This document shows positions 13,473 through 24,275 of a DNA stretch of 64,000 nt, in pieces; position 1 is the first letter of the stretch, and each line of letters starts with the position of its first letter. The notes under the pieces were generated by a model, which was given only the letters and a program-made list of their open reading frames with translations, had not been told where the DNA came from and ran no database searches. A program made the translations under genes and the position numbers. The stretch is taken from contig WOAB01000056.1 of assembly GCA_027886185.1 (NCBI GenBank), forward strand, positions 15,934,001 to 15,998,000, in the 5' to 3' direction. The stretch comes from Rheum nobile (taxonomy: Eukaryota > Streptophyta > Magnoliopsida > Caryophyllales > Polygonaceae).

Positions 13473-13630
13473 TATTATAGTATATACTATTTTGGCATTC
13501 TCTTAGTTAACTTAATTCGTTCCTCTCTGTTTTGTTTCCAGTGCACACTCTAGTATATATTGTATTTCTTCTATCGATATCTGCAACACAGAATTTTCCT
13601 CCAAAATCATCTCCCTAATCTATTCTATTA
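13473..13630 (+). repeat. Copia 3' LTR (158 bp)
   Basis: Matches 8072-8229 over its full length and is preceded by the purine-rich GAGGGAGAG. It ends at the second CACAC target duplication (13631-13635). Confidence 0.92.
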
Positions 13631-15704
13631 CACACCTATCAAAACACCTATAAATACCCTCCCTAATCGGACTCCTAAGGCATCCAATTTCGAGATTCCA
13701 TCTAAGAACCCTAGAAATCGGTATCATCGTGTTCATCAGCCAAATTAGAGAGCATTTGAGTCTTGTTCGAGCAATTAAGCACGTCCTTATCTGCACCTTC
13801 GAGTCCTCTTTCAAAACCCCCAACAACCACCACCGGAGATCCACCACCGCTGTTCCATTTTGGTGTTTTTCGACGAGGTGTCAAGAACGATTTCGGTGAG
13901 CTTGAGTTTATTCCAAATTCGCGATTTTGATTTTATTTTTGATTTGTTTAGGTTTAATATTGATTAAAATAATTAATCCAGATTAGTGAAAAATATTTTA
14001 GGATTAATTTGATTTTATGAAAACTAAAATTGATATTATATTATCTTATATTATGAATGAGTAAATTATGACTATTCATTGAGATACTATTTTGACTTAG
14101 GAAATTTTAGAATTATAAATAAATTATTTTATTAATTTATTTATGTCATGATTATTTAGAATATACGACTAATTAATTTTTAATCGTATAAATAATCGTT
14201 TAATAAAAAAGCCTTGAGATTGATTTATTTATGGATAAATAAATTCAATTAAAAACCGAGACTTTGTCTACCTCAAATTTTGATATTAAATGAATTATCT
14301 AATATAATTTATTTATTGTGATTTGGGTACGTCTCGGATTGGCTTTTGGGACAGAATAGAAACATGAGATTAAGTGTTATTCGCTATTCGCAAGCGATCG
14401 CTCCCGTTCACCGTTCAGTTTTCTTCTCAATCCAAGGCAAGTGGTGGTTTGCTCTTGTTATTTTATTCAATTTTTCCCTTAATTGACAATGGATTGGTTG
14501 TCTTAATTAAGTTGGGATAAAAATCTAAAAGTTGATGTTTGAGAACTTATGTGTATAAAATGTTGTGAAAATAAACCTTATTATTAGGTTATATATATGC
14601 TAGCTATGACCCTTATATATATATATATTATTATAGGGTGCTAGATAATATTGGTATGGATTAATGTTCTGAATTGGTGTGAATAATTATGCTAGATTAG
14701 CACAAGTATTCGTAGGAACGCTAGTTACCTTGCGAGATTTAGTCATCTCTTTATAATCTGTATTAAGAGGATTTTGCCTTAATACTTTAGTCATGACCTA
14801 CCCTTATATTACATAAGTTGTGGTGCACTTAGCTAGTGTCAACATTCAGGATTTATCTCATTCTTTATCTCTTTACGAGATTGGTTGTGGAAAAAGTCTT
14901 AACGTTAATGCATGTTTTGGAACTAAATAAGATAAGTGCCTTGTCGCACATAATTAATATATCATCGGGCAAGAAGTACAACTTGCAACCCGCCCGTACT
15001 CTTGTCCAAAGTAAGTCCCCCTTCCATATCTGAATTTGCATTACGCGGTAAGGTTGGTCGATGACCCAAATGTTCAAGTAGTCGTTTTCAAAACTTTATG
15101 TGATAAACCTAAATGTTCCCAAACAATTATTCCTACTTCCTAAGACTCAATTCATTTGGAGTCTTGTTTTGATTCATACCTCTTTCATTCATTCTGTGAA
15201 AGTTTCCGGGTTATATATCGTCCTTCGGCTATTATTCGAGGGACAATGATAGTAACTGGTTACAATCACAAGAACCACTTTGCTTGAACGCTTGTTTAAT
15301 CTTTCATTAAACTAACCAACCTTCTTTTTTTCTTGCATGGTTGGCTGGTGTCATCCGTCCCTTACGACACATCAGGAACAAATTCCCAAGTCGAAGAGGT
15401 GGGAAGACGATGTTGAAGGCAGTTGAAGTTTGTCTTAGAATAAATTATTATTTCCTTTCAATAAAGGTTAAGGATCATGTAGTTAGTTTTAATAAGTCTT
15501 TCGCTGTACTTTGATATAATGTTAGGTTGTCTTGTTTTGCAACGTCGTTTTGTTGTTTTGTAAGACATTTTACTTTAAATGTTGTTATTATTGCTATATT
15601 TTGTCTCTTGCGATCAATACTGTAATGCCTTGGGTGATTTCGGATATGTGTTCCGGGGCCACTGACGGTAATATTCCTAAGGAAATTTAGGGGTGTTACA
15701 ATTA

Positions 15705-15713
15705 TGGTATCAG
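15705..15713 (+). promoter_or_regulatory. Primer-binding site of gypsy 1
   Basis: TGGTATCAG lies four bases after the LTR end and matches the start of the initiator methionine tRNA-complementary motif TGGTATCAGAGC used by many plant LTR elements. The next three bases (TTC) deviate from it. Confidence 0.75.
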
Positions 15714-16096
15714 TTCTAAACGTTTTAAAAACTCAAAAGTTTTCAAACCATTCGCGTTTATTTGAGTTTTTATAAAACAAAATCTTGGTGTGAACATTAT
15801 ATTTAGTATAGGCCCTAAGTAAGGCTTAAAATAAAAATGTCTTTAAAAGTTCGAAACCACAATTATTTGGTGGTTTTTAAAAAAAACTATGATATTATAG
15901 TTTCTTATATAAGGGCTTAAAATGGAAGACAAGGCCAAATTTAAAGACGAGTCATATTGAATTTTTAATTTGTGTGAAATCTTCTTGTAAAACTTTTGCC
16001 AACAATAGTAGTTGTATCTACTCATGCATGATTCTAGAAAGTACGTTTTCTGTTTATGAAAAGTCTTTCTAACCTTTCCTTGTCTCTTTTCAGACA

Positions 16097-17071
16097 ATGG
16101 TTTCTACTCGAGCCTAGCTTAAGACCCAGGAAGAATCTAAGACCGCTCCGACGATCAAGTCCGAGCCTTATTATGTTGAGAGGGTCGAGCATGACAGTCT
16201 GGTGGCGGATCTCACCCCACCTGGAGAAGCTGAGAATGTGGTGGTAGCTGAGGCCACCGAGGAGGAGGATCTGAGTGAGGATCTTGAGTACGAGAGCGAG
16301 GAGAAGGTGCAGTCCAAGCCACCCTTCGTCGTGAACATCTCGACGGATGAGGAGATATTAGATCCCTACTATATGAGTTGGGATGAGATGTATGGGTCGG
16401 AGCCAATGCCCGACACCGTGGCACCAGAGTACACGCCAATGTCTCCTATCGCTTATGAGGCACAGGGTTTTCCCAACGCGAAGTGGAAGGACTATGACCT
16501 GATAATAACTCTAACAGAAGTGGAGCCTACTCCTGAGTACTTCCTCTTCCAGTCTCGGGAAGCTTGACTGCTTTTGAGCCGTTTGATTTGATGACCACTT
16601 CTGAGGCCATCCGTCAAATTGATGAGCAGACCGCACAGACGAGGGCGCATGTTCGGTCTTGGGAGGCACACATTGCATTTGGTAGCACTGTGCCACAACA
16701 AGTCCGGGTGAACGTCCCGATGTTAGCTGAGCACATGCAGGCCTGGACGGAGTCATTGGACGACCTAAAGAATGAGACCCTCAGTCTTGAGTTGACATTC
16801 CAACGACTAATGGGACGACATCAATGGTTGTTGAGAAACATTGAGCAAGCCAGAAAGCTGATGGACCCCGATTCTGAGAGGCGTTTGTAAGCCTCAGAAT
16901 TCCAACCAGGATTTCTGGATATGTTTTGCCACCCACCTGTGCCAGCAGAGGAGCCGAGGGCCCTAGAGTCAAAGAGATCAGTGGATGAGACTGCGGATGT
17001 GTTGCCTCTGAAAAAGAGGGTGACGACCAGGGAATACAGAGATCTGTTTCGAGACCCTTTGAAGAAGCTGT
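16097..17071 (+). pseudogene. Extra reading frame between 5' LTR and gag of gypsy 1
   Basis: ATG at 16097 opens MVSTRA, then a TAG at 16115 (possibly from CAG), then an acidic region of about 150 codons to 16567 (EEEDLSEDLEYESEE, later YYMSWDEMYGSEPMPD). At about 16564 the coding signal moves to another frame (TAFEPFDLMTTSEAIRQI), running to 16890 and, after a stop, to 17071. The second part is helical-looking (HMQAWTESLDDLKNE, RHQWLLRNIEQARKL), perhaps a coiled coil. I do not recognise the family. No counterpart is seen between primer site and gag in the related element at 33679. Extra ORFs between LTR and gag are known in some gypsy lineages such as Tat/Ogre; I do not claim homology. Confidence 0.6.
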
Positions 17072-17316
17072 GATTTGTAGTGCCTCAGTGGCTTTGCTTT
17101 TAGTGTTTTCCCATTTTGAATAATAAAGGAGCAGTAGTTTCCTAATGTTTTCCATTTATGAGTTTGTTTTTTAATTGTAGTTGGATTGTGTCTTTTTTTT
17201 TCAGAATAAAAGAACAAGTTTATTAGATGATTGTCTTGATTATTGCACTTCAAGTATTTATTACTAGAAATTTAATTTTTGATTGGTATACATCTAATAA
17301 ACTTAAACGCAATCAA

Positions 17317-18690
17317 ATGGTGAACACTAGACACACTGCACGACAAGAAGATTGACTGAGTAATGCTTCTCGAGTCCAAATTGGCAGTGCTGCGAACTAG
17401 GAGGATGAAGCTGGGTCTGGATCCCACAACAACCCAGTAATGAATGTGCAGTCTCAGATTAACCCTCAAGCTAGAGGGGAAGGAGTACAGATGCCTCATG
17501 TGGCTCCAATCGTTTTTGACAATGCTGTTATTGAAGCGATAAGACAGATTGTGATGCAAGCTCTCACTGAAATGATCAGGCTTGCGGTTCAACAAGCCCA
17601 TGGAAATCCAATTCATCGAGCTGGTCAGGATGTGGAGGGATCGTCGAATGTCGCGCCTCCTATGCATGCTTACAGAGATGGGGGGAATTATGGTCGCGCG
17701 CTGAAAGCGATCAATTCAATGAGACCAGATTCATATAACGGTACTGGAGAACCCGTCAATGTGGCTTACTAGTTCCTGCATATGGAGAGTCTGTTCAGGA
17801 ACATTGTGTGTACTAAAGCTGAGAAAGTACACATTGCCTCATTGCAACTGAAGGATGGGGCCGGTGAGTGGTGGGAGAGCACGAGGTTAGCTAATCATCC
17901 CGAGCTAACTTGGTCGATGTTTAAGACCAAGATGACTGACTGTTTCTTCTCTCGGGCTATGAGGGAGGAGAAGCACAAGGAGTTCCTTTACCCAAAAACG
18001 GACGGGTTGAAGGTGACTTCTCTGAATGCCAAGTTCAACCACCTACTGCACTATGCTGGGAGTGAGGTGGCGACTGAAGAGTAGAAAATCTGGCATTTTT
18101 ATGAGTGGATGAACCCAGATATCAAGCCATTGATGGTGCGTCATGGTTGTACCACGCTGGAGCAGTATGTTGATGTTGCTTATAAGGTGGAGGTGACTAT
18201 GGAGGAGTCAACCAAGAAGCGCAACCGACAAAGGTCGGGGAATAACAACAACGGTCAGCCACATAATGGTGGTTTCAAGCGTCCAACTCCACCGTCCAAC
18301 TTCTCCAAGTCGAGTCAGCCTAAGACTAGCACTACCTAGTCTGGGTCAACTCAGCGTTCGGGTCAGAGTAAGGGCCCTGTCCAGTGTTATAGTTGTGGAA
18401 CACCTGAACACAAGAGCAATGTATGCACGAATGGGAAGAGAACGTGCTTCACTTGTGGGAAGGAGGGATATTTGCAGACCTCCTGCCCCAAAAGAAGAAA
18501 TCAGGAGGCTAAGTCCCAACAAGGGTCAGTGAGCCAGAATAACCGACCTCAATAGAAGCTTACAGGGAGTGTTGTTATGCAGTCTACTGTGCAAAATAAA
18601 GGAAAGGCTTTGATAGCATCGAGTAGCCAGGGTCAGAGACTCTACGAGATGCGAGAAGCTGATGGGCCGAACGCTCTGGTCGCTCAAGGT
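17317..18690 (+). pseudogene. Gag of gypsy 1, interrupted
   Basis: ATG at 17317 starts MVNTR, as in the gag at 36085. The core has the retrotransposon gag signature: ALKAINSMRPDSYNGTGEP, KVHIASLQLKDGAGEWWE, DCFFSRAMREEKHKEFLYP and IKPLMVRHGCTTLEQYVD. Two CCHC knuckles follow, CYSCGTPEHKSNVC and CFTCGKEGYLQTSC. In-frame stops occur at 17353, near 17396, and at 17770, 18082, 18337 and about 18553; several look like CAG or TGG changed to TAG. The frame ends at VAQGTLYL, just where protease would begin, and runs into LTR sequence. The packaging function is lost. Confidence 0.88.
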
Positions 18691-18702
18691 ACTCTATACC
18701 TA

Positions 18703-18825
18703 AATGTTGTTATTATTGTTCTATTTTGTCTCTTGCGATCAATACTGTAATGTCTTGGGTGATTTCGGATATGCGTTCCGGGGTCACTGGCGGTAATATT
18801 CCTAAGGTAATTTAGAGGTGTTATA
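18703..18825 (+). repeat. Residual 3' LTR end of gypsy 1
   Basis: These ~123 bases match the final part of the 5' LTR (15578-15700), including tttgtctcttgcgatcaat and the ggtaatattcctaagg block, and end at the GAGTG target duplication. The rest of the 3' LTR is deleted. The break lies next to the shared string aaatgttgttatt. Confidence 0.9.
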
Positions 18826-18830
18826 GAGTG

Positions 18831-19908
18831 TCATGTGGTGCATATTTTAACAAAGACTTGAGCTATCCTTTATATTGTATTAGGGTAGATATCATATATA
18901 TAGATTTATGCTCAGGTGAAACAGGGTATTACGGTAAAACGAAGGTACTAATCACATCTGTTGGATGAGATTTAATGGATGGGCTGGATTACACCAATTT
19001 GGAGTGCATATTAGAAAATACCCGGTGCTCTACACAATCAATATCAATCCCGGATTTTGGGGGATTGAAATTGAAATTTGATTCTTCTATCTCCTATGCA
19101 TACAGTTTAATCCATTTATTTGATCGAGACACCACTCCAAAACCACCCCTATTTTCTTCATACTCACTAAAATCTCAGATCACCATTGAAATGGAGGAGA
19201 GATTCCAACTATGAGGCGGAGATTCCAACGGCGAAGCCGCGACTAATCATATTTATTTTAATGTTGCATGTTGGAGTAAATTCTTTTATTGAATATAATT
19301 GTATCAACTCAACCTATTATTTCTTTGAATCGATTTTCTGTGAATTTAAATTTGCATTGTCGGAATGCACAAGAGGATCACTTATAAAGAATAAACACAT
19401 ATTCATGTGGGAGCATTGTGTATTGAAATTCGTAAGTTCTTAAAATTTACCTTTAAGGACTTTTGTTATCTTATTGCTTAAAAATGAGATTAGAAATTAA
19501 GTGATAAATGTGGTATGTACATTACTTCTCTTCAATGGTTGTTGGTGGTTTTGTGTTAATGTGAAAATAAGACTTTTTTTCTTTAAGTAACGTATTGGGG
19601 ATTGCAGGTGAAGACGATTGTTGCTTGTTGAATTTTGGGAATATGGGTTTGTGATGTACTCCAATTCGCATCCCACCACAAGGTATGTAAAAAATATAGG
19701 TTTTGTTATATTTTTTAGGATTGCTTTATAATTTGTGAAATTTAAAGTTTAGATTCTTTAGTTGGATGATTTTAATGTTGATTATGGAGTTGTTGAATAG
19801 GGAAAAAATGTCACCAAAGACAAAAGGTAATTGTGCGAGCTCAAACCCGACACGACAACGTCATTGTTAACCGCCATGAATCGAAGATTCAGAAAAAGTC
19901 GACTAAAA
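18831..19908. other. AT-rich DNA without recognisable gene
   Basis: The first bases (tcatgtggt) look like the resumption of the dispersed repeat cut at 7319. After that only short reading frames without domain signatures are present, such as 18975-19214. Confidence 0.5.
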
Positions 19909-20210
19909 GATGATATTCATGATACTGGGTGGTGATATTCACGATACCGGGTGGTGATATTCATGTAATAAGGTGTTGATATTCATGTAATTGGGTGGTG
20001 ATATTAATGTAATTGGATAGTGACCGATATTCATGAATTAAGTGGTGATATTCATATAACTGAGAGGTGATATTCACGTAATTGAGGGTGATATTCATGT
20101 AATTGGGTGATGATATTTACGTAAGTGGACGTGATATTCATGTAATTGATTGTGATATTCATTTAATTAAGTATCATATTCATATTATTAAGTGGTGATA
20201 TTCAAGTTTT
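19909..20210. repeat. Degenerate minisatellite, GTGATATTCATGTAATTGGG type
   Basis: About 14 imperfect units of 18-24 bases, each containing GATATTCA or GATATTCAC and mostly followed by TGTAATTGGGTG or a variant. No reading frame is conserved across units. Confidence 0.88.
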
Positions 20211-20336
20211 TAAGAAATTAAATATTCACATGTTAAACATAAATATTCATACAAACATGGACGATATTCAAGAAATAATGGCAGAAGCAACAAGAACGAA
20301 TTTACAGATATGCTAATTTGCATAGCATCCCGACGC

Positions 20337-20440
20337 ACTTGATCGATATTCATAAACACATGATCGATATTCATAAACAAATCATCGATATTCATGAACA
20401 CATAACTGATATTCATAAACAAATAATTGATATTCATGAA
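20337..20440. repeat. Second minisatellite, CGATATTCATAAACA type
   Basis: Five units of about 21-22 bases, GATCGATATTCATAAACACA and variants. It shares the GATATTCAT core with the array at 19909-20210, suggesting a common origin. About 130 bases of unique DNA separate the arrays. Confidence 0.85.
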
Positions 20441-20879
20441 CGTTGTAAAAACGATGATGAACGAGTTTAATCCAAGAAATTGTTGTAGAAAGTTCGAAAT
20501 CTGAGTAATAATTCCATATTAATGGTTTTTTTTTTTAAAAAATTTCTCTCATAAGATTCTATCCTTTTTTAAATAATAACTATAAATAGCATTATTAGAT
20601 TTTGGTAACTACCTAATCTACTTCATAATCCAATGTAGCACACCCTCATTCACCTTCAAATCTCTCTCAAATCTGTCCGTCCATCTCCTAGCATCCAACG
20701 CCCCATATTCCTTCACTTGTTTTACCATAATACTCGTTTTACTTGAGCGTCCCTCCATATATATATAGAAACTACTTTAAAATTCATGATGTAATATTTT
20801 TTTAAACTATTTCAAAAAATATGTAGTATTGGACAATTGTATCTAATTTATTTTCAAAATATATTTTAATTTGTTGTTA

Positions 20880-21090
20880 GAATTTTGTTATCATATAACA
20901 ATAAAAGATAAAAAAAACATATATTATGTGTTCATAAATTCATAGTATAAAATATTAAAATAATTTTATTACCAAAGCGCCTATTTTACACAATATTTAC
21001 AATAACTTTGTAAAAATATATATATATAAAAAAAAGAGTGGATGTAGTGAGATATTTGTCAAGTGCAAAGAGTGGCACGTGGTCATCCAC
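20880..21090. repeat. Uninterrupted copy of the dispersed repeat that hosts gypsy 1
   Basis: Matches 7130-7319 and continues past the point where gypsy 1 inserted: here caaagagtg runs on to gcacgtggtcatcc. It serves as a paralogous empty site supporting the gypsy 1 boundary and TSD. I cannot assign the repeat to a named family. Confidence 0.65.
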
Positions 21091-21199
21091 ACATTAGATC
21101 TCGAGCAACAAATGTCAGGAAGTCTTGGCAATACATCATCCTCGTAGGGTTCCCACATAAACTAGAGAAAAAATAGTGCATTAGAATAACGTAAATAAT

Positions 21200-22031
21200 T
21201 TATACCTTCTCAATATATTCTTTCGTGTGGGAACTATTGATCTAACATGATCACCACGTTGCCTATCCTCTACATCTCGATAATATGCTAGGCTATCGGA
21301 TGTCTCTCATTATGTATAAGTACACCTCAACCACCTAAAAGGAAAGAAAATTTATAATAAACTTTTAGGACATCAGCAAAAAAAAATATAGATAATCGGT
21401 GATGAAAACTACCTCAAAGATAGTGAATCCTGACCAGGTTGAAACTAATCACCAAATGGAGGAGGTTGTGAACTAGTCGACCAACTTGTCTTAGCAAACA
21501 TCCTATCATTTTCCTCTTCTTTTTCGGATCTACCTCACTTGACGGGACAAAAGTACTACCACGACCATAACTACATGAATGATATTAATGAGTACACTAT
21601 ATTAGGATTATAACTTATTGTCAACTTTATTATATACCTGAAGTAAGATTATAGATCCTCCAATTTCAGAATTGTTTCTTCCTACTACTCTGCATAATTG
21701 TTGATACAAATATGCTAAAGTAGCACTTCCCCAACTGTAGTTTCCAACAACCTTTAAGTCCTCCAACAATGGCAAATAGAGTAGTTGTAGATCTCCTCAC
21801 TAGCATCAGGGAACAACACTCCGCTCCTGATCATCAATATGTATGCCCTAGCATAACATTTCACAGTCTTCTCATATGCGTTTTCCGGCAAGTGCTTGAA
21901 ATTGTCTCGTATCCATGAGATTTTCAAAGATGAGCCATTTAACTTATTCTCAACAGATGCACCAAGGAGACGCCAAACCGTGTATGGCCAATCATAAGCT
22001 GCAGTGCCTGTCACTACGCTCCATCCACACG
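21200..22031 (-). pseudogene. Plant mobile domain (PMD) gene, C-terminal half
   Basis: The minus strand from 22031 reads RVDG, then after a 1-base shift VTGTAAYDWPYTVWRLLG, SWIRDNFKHLPENAYEKTV, KCYARAYILMIRSGVLFPD and, after another shift, LPLLEDLKVVGNYSWGSATL. A donor (CAG/GTATATAA) follows near 21640 and a weak exon with YGRGSTFVPSSE lies at about 21400-21585. This is the PMD (PF10536-type) found in MAIN/MAIL proteins and in plant transposons. The N-terminal half lies at 43173-43430; the 22032-43167 element separates them. Indels make it a pseudogene. Confidence 0.82.
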
Positions 22032-23056
22032 TGTTATGCCCTCGGATCTATGAAGCCTCGGTGCAAGAATTTGCTCTCGTTGTGGAAGAAACCGGACGAT
22101 CTCCAAGGAAGCAAGACAATGGCACTTTTCGGCAAAAGTGGATCTCAAGGTGGGTGACGATGGGAACGATTGATATGGATGATGATTGTGATGGATAAAC
22201 ACTCTCCTAAGTCTAGATATAACGCACTAGACAAAGCAAAGCGACCGAGGGAAATTTGAGATGCAACTCACTCGAATCTCTCAAGGCAAAACAACTTGAT
22301 TTGACTCACAAGTTGAAGAACAAAAGAAAGCTTTTGAAAACTGAAAATACTTCTGATTTTGATTCAATTCAATGTGTTCAACAACAAAGCCAAATGTTTG
22401 CCTAAGTAACCCTAGCAATCGGTTACTAAGAAAAATTAAAAGAAAATCACTAAATTAACCCACTAAGGCTAATCACGTGCCCATCTTCTAAACTCCACTA
22501 ATAGGCATTTAGGGAATTAAAAATAAAGTCTAATAATGTTTAAAAACCACAAGATTAAAACCGAAAACACTTCGGAATTCAATTGGGATCCATTTGGGCT
22601 TTTAACCCGGACGTAGCCGCCGGCGCCGAGAAACCCGAAGAGGCCTCCAAGCATAGGAACAAGCTGGGCTCGATTTGGCTCGGCACTCCTTGAGCCACTG
22701 GATCTCCCTTGAGCTGGTGATGCAGCAGGTGAGCTCGGGCTCGAGTGATTGTGCCAGGTGTGGACTCGTGCCTATGCCCCTCCTCTCGTGCGGCTGCAAT
22801 TCTAGGGCTTGACCTGGGGCTCGGCAAAGGTTGCATTGGCTCGGCACTTTGGGCTCCATTGATCTGCGGTGACTCCATGGGAGCTGTGGGAGCCTTGGTG
22901 TCCGAGAGAAGTGGTGGGTTGCCGGGAGAAATCACCATGTGGGCCGGCGGAGTATTAGGGTTTGCCGGCGAGAATTTAGGGTTTGCCCTAGCTTCGATTC
23001 TTGGCGACATTGGTTCCTCTTGAATGGTGAGTACCTCACTGGCCATAGTCATATCA
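22032..23056 (-). repeat. 3' LTR of element A (left)
   Basis: 1025 bp, pairing with 42143-43167. On the minus strand a purine tract (AAGGGAGGGGGGA) lies immediately before its start. A reading frame from the protease region runs into the LTR down to 22579, a Pro/Ser-rich tail of about 160 residues, so the LTR carries coding sequence for the end of the polyprotein. Confidence 0.92.
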
Positions 23057-23565
23057 TCCCCCCTCCCTTGAAAGGGATTCAACTTCGAATCCAGCTCGTC
23101 AAGGTCTTCATCTCCTTCCACGCAATAGCCATCCTTATGCGGGTCGCCTTCCATGCGTTTGCCTTCTTGACCTGCAATCAAACTACTAGAAACTCTAGGC
23201 AACACCACCTCCTTTTCATTAATAGTGTTAGTCTCATAAGATTGAATGAAAGGCTGAGGACATGCAATGATTTTAGGCATTAGAGGTTCGGCCAAGAGCA
23301 TATGGTGAGAAGCACCACCTTTGCTTCCAATGGTCATCTTTTGACCTTTATTCTGCTCAATGTGTTGGCTGGCTTTTCTTTGCTCTCTAGCCATATGGTC
23401 AGCCATGATTTCATGGGGCATCATAGGGTGTAGAGTGATTCTCTTACCATTCATGATAAAAGAATACTCATTTGTCACCCCGTGATGGATGACACCCCTA
23501 TCAAATTGCCATGGTCGGCCTAAGAGGAGGTGGCACGCGGTCATGGGCAAAACATCACACAGTAT
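23057..23565 (-). pseudogene. Element A protease region, C-terminal fragment
   Basis: Reads MTACHLLLGRPWQFDRGVI, then GVTNEYSFIMNGKRITL and MPHEIMADHMAREQRKAS, continuing into the LTR. About 80% of residues match the equivalent part at 38818-39310. Similarity to that copy ends at acatcacaca (about 23565), where unrelated CACTA-side DNA begins, so the N-terminal part with the active site is missing here. Confidence 0.85.
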
Positions 23566-24089
23566 TTGAGTTTTTCAGTTTGTGGCCCCTCGACGTTCAC
23601 ATCCCCTTTCCTTGTCCGTTCGCTTCTCAATGCTTTAGTTTTTCAGTTTTAGGTTCTTACTTCAGTATTTGAAATGATGGATGCATGCTTCTTTTGCTTT
23701 GAACTGATGCAAACGAGTATGACTGTTCTGGCGATCTTGCTAATTTTGCATGTGAAGTAGTTTCAATGATGGTAGAGTTTTGGGAAGACTGATTGTATTT
23801 GGACATGCTCTTGTGGTTTTGGATATTTATGATAGTCGGGTAGGCAATAAAAGTAAATGAATAAGGCTACAATAATATCCAGTTTGGGTGACATGGATTA
23901 ATATTTTTTAGCTCCTACAAATACATAGCAGTTTTGATGAGTGAAGCTTCTTACTAGTCTTAGAAAAGCTATATAAATAAAGCAAAAGTGAAAAGAATCA
24001 CATTCTTTATTTAATTGGTGAAATGACATTCTGCAGGCTGATAAGGGCATTGCCTTAAGGGATCGATATTGGGTCAAGGTAATACTTCT

Positions 24090-24220
24090 ACCCTAATTCC
24101 TTAGGCCCTTGGCGGGATAGAATTCATAATTTAGGCCCTTGGCGGGATAGTTGAGTTTGTATTTTTTCTTGCTTGGTTGCGTATTATTATCTATTTAGGC
24201 CCTTGGCGGGATAGTTATTA
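24090..24220 (+). repeat. Left subterminal repeats of the CACTA element
   Basis: Three copies of TTAGGCCCTTGGCGGGATAG at about 24100, 24131 and 24195. Short repeats of this kind near CACTA ends are bound by the element's own proteins in the known En/Spm system; binding here is inferred. Confidence 0.75.
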
Positions 24221-24275
24221 GAAATGAGTATTTAATCTTAATTCCTTGCATGTTATTTTGCATTTATTACTAGAA

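Larger units (their letters stand above)
8072..13630 (+). mobile_element. Ty1/copia LTR retrotransposon, nested in the gypsy 1 LTR
   Basis: Two 158-bp LTRs (8072-8229, 13473-13630) flank a gag-pol region. The TSD is CACAC (8067-8071, 13631-13635). The LTRs start TATTA and end CTATTA rather than TG...CA. A methionine-tRNA-type primer site TGGTATCAG follows the 5' LTR at 8230, and a purine tract GAGGGAGAG precedes the 3' LTR. I count four differences between the LTRs (about 2.5%), so insertion is fairly recent. The coding region is broken by stops and a 749-bp internal duplication. Confidence 0.93.
7320..15700 (+). repeat. 5' LTR of gypsy 1, split by the copia insertion (7320-8071 and 13636-15700)
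   Basis: The LTR opens TGTAATAACC and closes GGTGTTACA (TG...CA). Its second half shares long blocks with the LTR at 33679-35609: caagtattcgtaggaacg, ggtggtgcacttagctagtg-like text, catggttggctggtgtcatc, and the terminal ggtaat...ggtgttac block. The two parts join cleanly across the CACAC duplication left by the copia element. Transcription control presumably lies here, but I can point to no specific promoter. Confidence 0.8.
7320..18825 (+). mobile_element. Ty3/gypsy retrotransposon 1, internally deleted, hosting a copia element
   Basis: The left end is TGTAATAACC at 7320 and the right end GTGTTATA at 18825. The flanks carry a perfect 5-bp duplication, GAGTG (7315-7319 and 18826-18830). Order: long 5' LTR (about 2.8 kb once the copia insertion is discounted), primer-binding site, an extra upstream reading frame, gag with two zinc knuckles, then an abrupt join to only the last ~123 bases of the 3' LTR. 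Protease, reverse transcriptase, RNase H, integrase and most of the 3' LTR are missing, so it cannot move by itself. The intact TSD shows the deletion happened after insertion. A related element starts at 33679. Confidence 0.87.

Noticed and set aside
18975..19214. 79-codon frame as a small gene
   Set aside because: No domain, no splice or promoter context, and it lies in repeat-rich DNA.
22745..23023. Plus-strand open frame over the element A LTR
   Set aside because: It mirrors the conserved minus-strand LTR frame and appears at both LTRs only because they are identical copies.
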